Source: JAJPKK01 sp963787675
Lineage (GTDB): Bacteria; Pseudomonadota; Alphaproteobacteria; Rhizobiales; Xanthobacteraceae
Direction of reading: 5' to 3'
Assembly (NCBI GenBank): GCA_963787675.1
Contig: CAWBDV010000025.1
Coordinates: forward strand, 14,383 to 78,382
DNA: 64,000 bases
The position numbers and the translations under genes are program-made. Of this stretch, positions 63,069 through 64,000 are shown piece after piece (position 1 is the stretch's first letter; each line of letters opens with the position of its first letter). The notes under the pieces were generated by a model, which was given only the letters and a program-made list of their open reading frames with translations, ran no database searches and was not told the origin of the DNA.

Positions 63069-64000
63069 CGCGAGAACACCGTGACGGGATCGATGCGCAT
63101 CACCTGCATGATGGCGGCGATCGCCGACAGGATGCACATGATGACGGTGAGCACGAAGAGGCCGGCCATCAGCTCGGGGGTCATGACAACCGGCAAAGCT
63201 GTCTGGGCGGTCGCTTTCACGATGACAAGTCCCATGCCGGCGGCAATGGAAAATCCGACGACGGCATTGATCACAGCTTGCAAGACGATGACAGAATGAA
63301 GATAGACGCTGGAGGATCCCATCGCCCGCAGCGTGGCAAACTCGTCAAGGTGATCTTTTGTGCTCGAGTATAACGTTTGCGCCACGATGACCGTTCCGAC
63401 GATGACGCCGAGCAAAGCGCCAGCAAAGAGCGCCGCACCAGCGCCCGTTCCGAACAGCCAGAACGAGGCGCTGCGGCGTTGGAACTCCTCGGACGTCAGC
63501 ACCTCGGCATCGGACACAACCGCTCGCAGGCGGCGGCGCACGTCCTTGATATCGGCGGTCGGGGACACCCGCAGGGCGAAATAAGAGGCCTTGTTTGCAG
63601 GTGTCCCGACATAGCTGCGCGCCCGATCAAGCGATGTGAAGACATAGGGCGTGGTCGTGAACGAACGAATGCCTTTCGTGACGGCCACGATCCGCGCTCT
63701 ACGGTTGCTGATTTCAGTGTTGTCGCCCAAACCTGTCGTTTCCAGTCGCGCAAAATAGGACTGGTCGACGGCGATCGCGTCCGGCAGTGCAAGGGCGCGC
63801 AAACTGCCTTCGACCAGGTTCCAGGGCTGCAATCCGACGCTCTCGTTGTCGGAGCCGATGATGAAAACCGGGGTTGTTCCTGCGCTCGGCAGCCGCCACT
63901 GCGCAAAGCCGATCACGATCGGCGCGGCGTCGATGACCTCGCGGATGGCAAGCGCACGAAATCGCTGCTGCTCATCGATCAGAGATGGGTCTTCGAAGCA
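63065..64000 (-). CDS. FtsX-like permease of the ABC exporter (partial, runs off right edge)
   Basis: The frame is open to the right edge of the window, so the N-terminus is missing; 311 residues of sense sequence are visible. The C-terminal part is the FtsX-like domain: EFATLRAMGSSSVYLHSVIV, then three further helices (VINAVVGFSIAAGMGLVIV, LMAGLFVLTVIMCILSAIAAIM) and the closing RIDPVTVFSR, as in MacB/DevC permeases. The part before it is the periplasmic core domain with RVSPTADIKDVRRRLRAVV. The stop overlaps the ATPase start by 4 nt. It is the membrane channel of the three-gene exporter. Confidence 0.93.
   Translation of the reverse strand, partial: CFEDPSLIDEQQRFRALAIREVIDAAPIVIGFAQWRLPSAGTTPVFIIGSDNESVGLQPWNLVEGSLRALALPDAIAVDQSYFARLETTGLGDNTEISNRRARIVAVTKGIRSFTTTPYVFTSLDRARSYVGTPANKASYFALRVSPTADIKDVRRRLRAVVSDAEVLTSEEFQRRSASFWLFGTGAGAALFAGALLGVIVGTVIVAQTLYSSTKDHLDEFATLRAMGSSSVYLHSVIVLQAVINAVVGFSIAAGMGLVIVKATAQTALPVVMTPELMAGLFVLTVIMCILSAIAAIMQVMRIDPVTVFSR

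Overview
The window is high-GC alphaproteobacterial DNA. The gene content suggests the Bradyrhizobiaceae/Xanthobacteraceae part of the Hyphomicrobiales: Bug-type tripartite receptors, a periplasmic PaoABC-type oxidase, a UbiD cluster, small Bradyrhizobium-style hypothetical proteins and palindromic repeats of the kind scattered through those genomes. The assignment is inferred from gene content only; there is no rRNA or tRNA to anchor it. The coding style suggests a chromosomal segment, mostly ordinary oxidative, catabolic and envelope genes. I see no phage, IS element, integrase, CRISPR array, tRNA or rRNA.

Layout. 1-2.4 kb: paoA-paoB-paoC on the minus strand (paoC runs off the left edge), with a symmetric operator-like site upstream. 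2.7-6.2 kb: three exported proteins on the minus strand (an orphan family, a GDSL esterase, a metallo-beta-lactamase-fold hydrolase). 6.4-7.4 kb: a Bug solute receptor. 7.6-11.2 kb: a TetR regulator divergent from an EmrAB-like efflux pair. 11.3-13.5 kb: an orphan HlyD-type adaptor and a lytic transglycosylase. 13.9-17.7 kb: a three-gene membrane dehydrogenase (Tat-exported subunit 3, GMC flavoprotein with a frameshift, triheme cytochrome c). 18-19.8 kb: small hypotheticals, the decayed start of a YihY/BrkB gene, and a PRC-barrel gene. 20-26.4 kb: two tandem sulfatases, a small exported protein and an octaheme cytochrome fused to HEAT-like and TPR repeats, all on the minus strand. 26.7-33 kb: an AI-2E-type permease, then a UbiD decarboxylase and a cyclase-family hydrolase divergent from an acyl-CoA ligase and a quinone-oxidoreductase-like gene. 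33-40 kb: small secreted protein, methyltransferase, slipin, universal stress protein, an S8 protease with unusual low-complexity ends, a cupin, and a second copy of the orphan exported family. 40.1-44.2 kb: an overlapping two-gene unit made of a TIR-domain protein and a STAND NTPase carrying about twelve membrane helices. 44.3-54.4 kb: an Inh-type inhibitor, a hydroxyacid dehydrogenase, an E2 acyltransferase and a semialdehyde dehydrogenase, a TPR protein, a DUF2339 membrane protein, and two copies of a 121-127 bp inverted-repeat element. 54.5-64 kb: pyruvate phosphate dikinase (frameshifted), DUF3096, an amidohydrolase (frameshift at the start), a HAD phosphatase, RlmB, and a permease-ATPase-adaptor ABC exporter that runs off the right edge.

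The strongest candidate for an undescribed system is the TIR plus STAND-12TM pair at 40104-44170. The second is the sulfatase/octaheme-TPR cluster. At least four genes carry single-base indels at positions where homology demands an open frame. That is either real decay or, more likely for ppdK, assembly error; raw reads would settle it.
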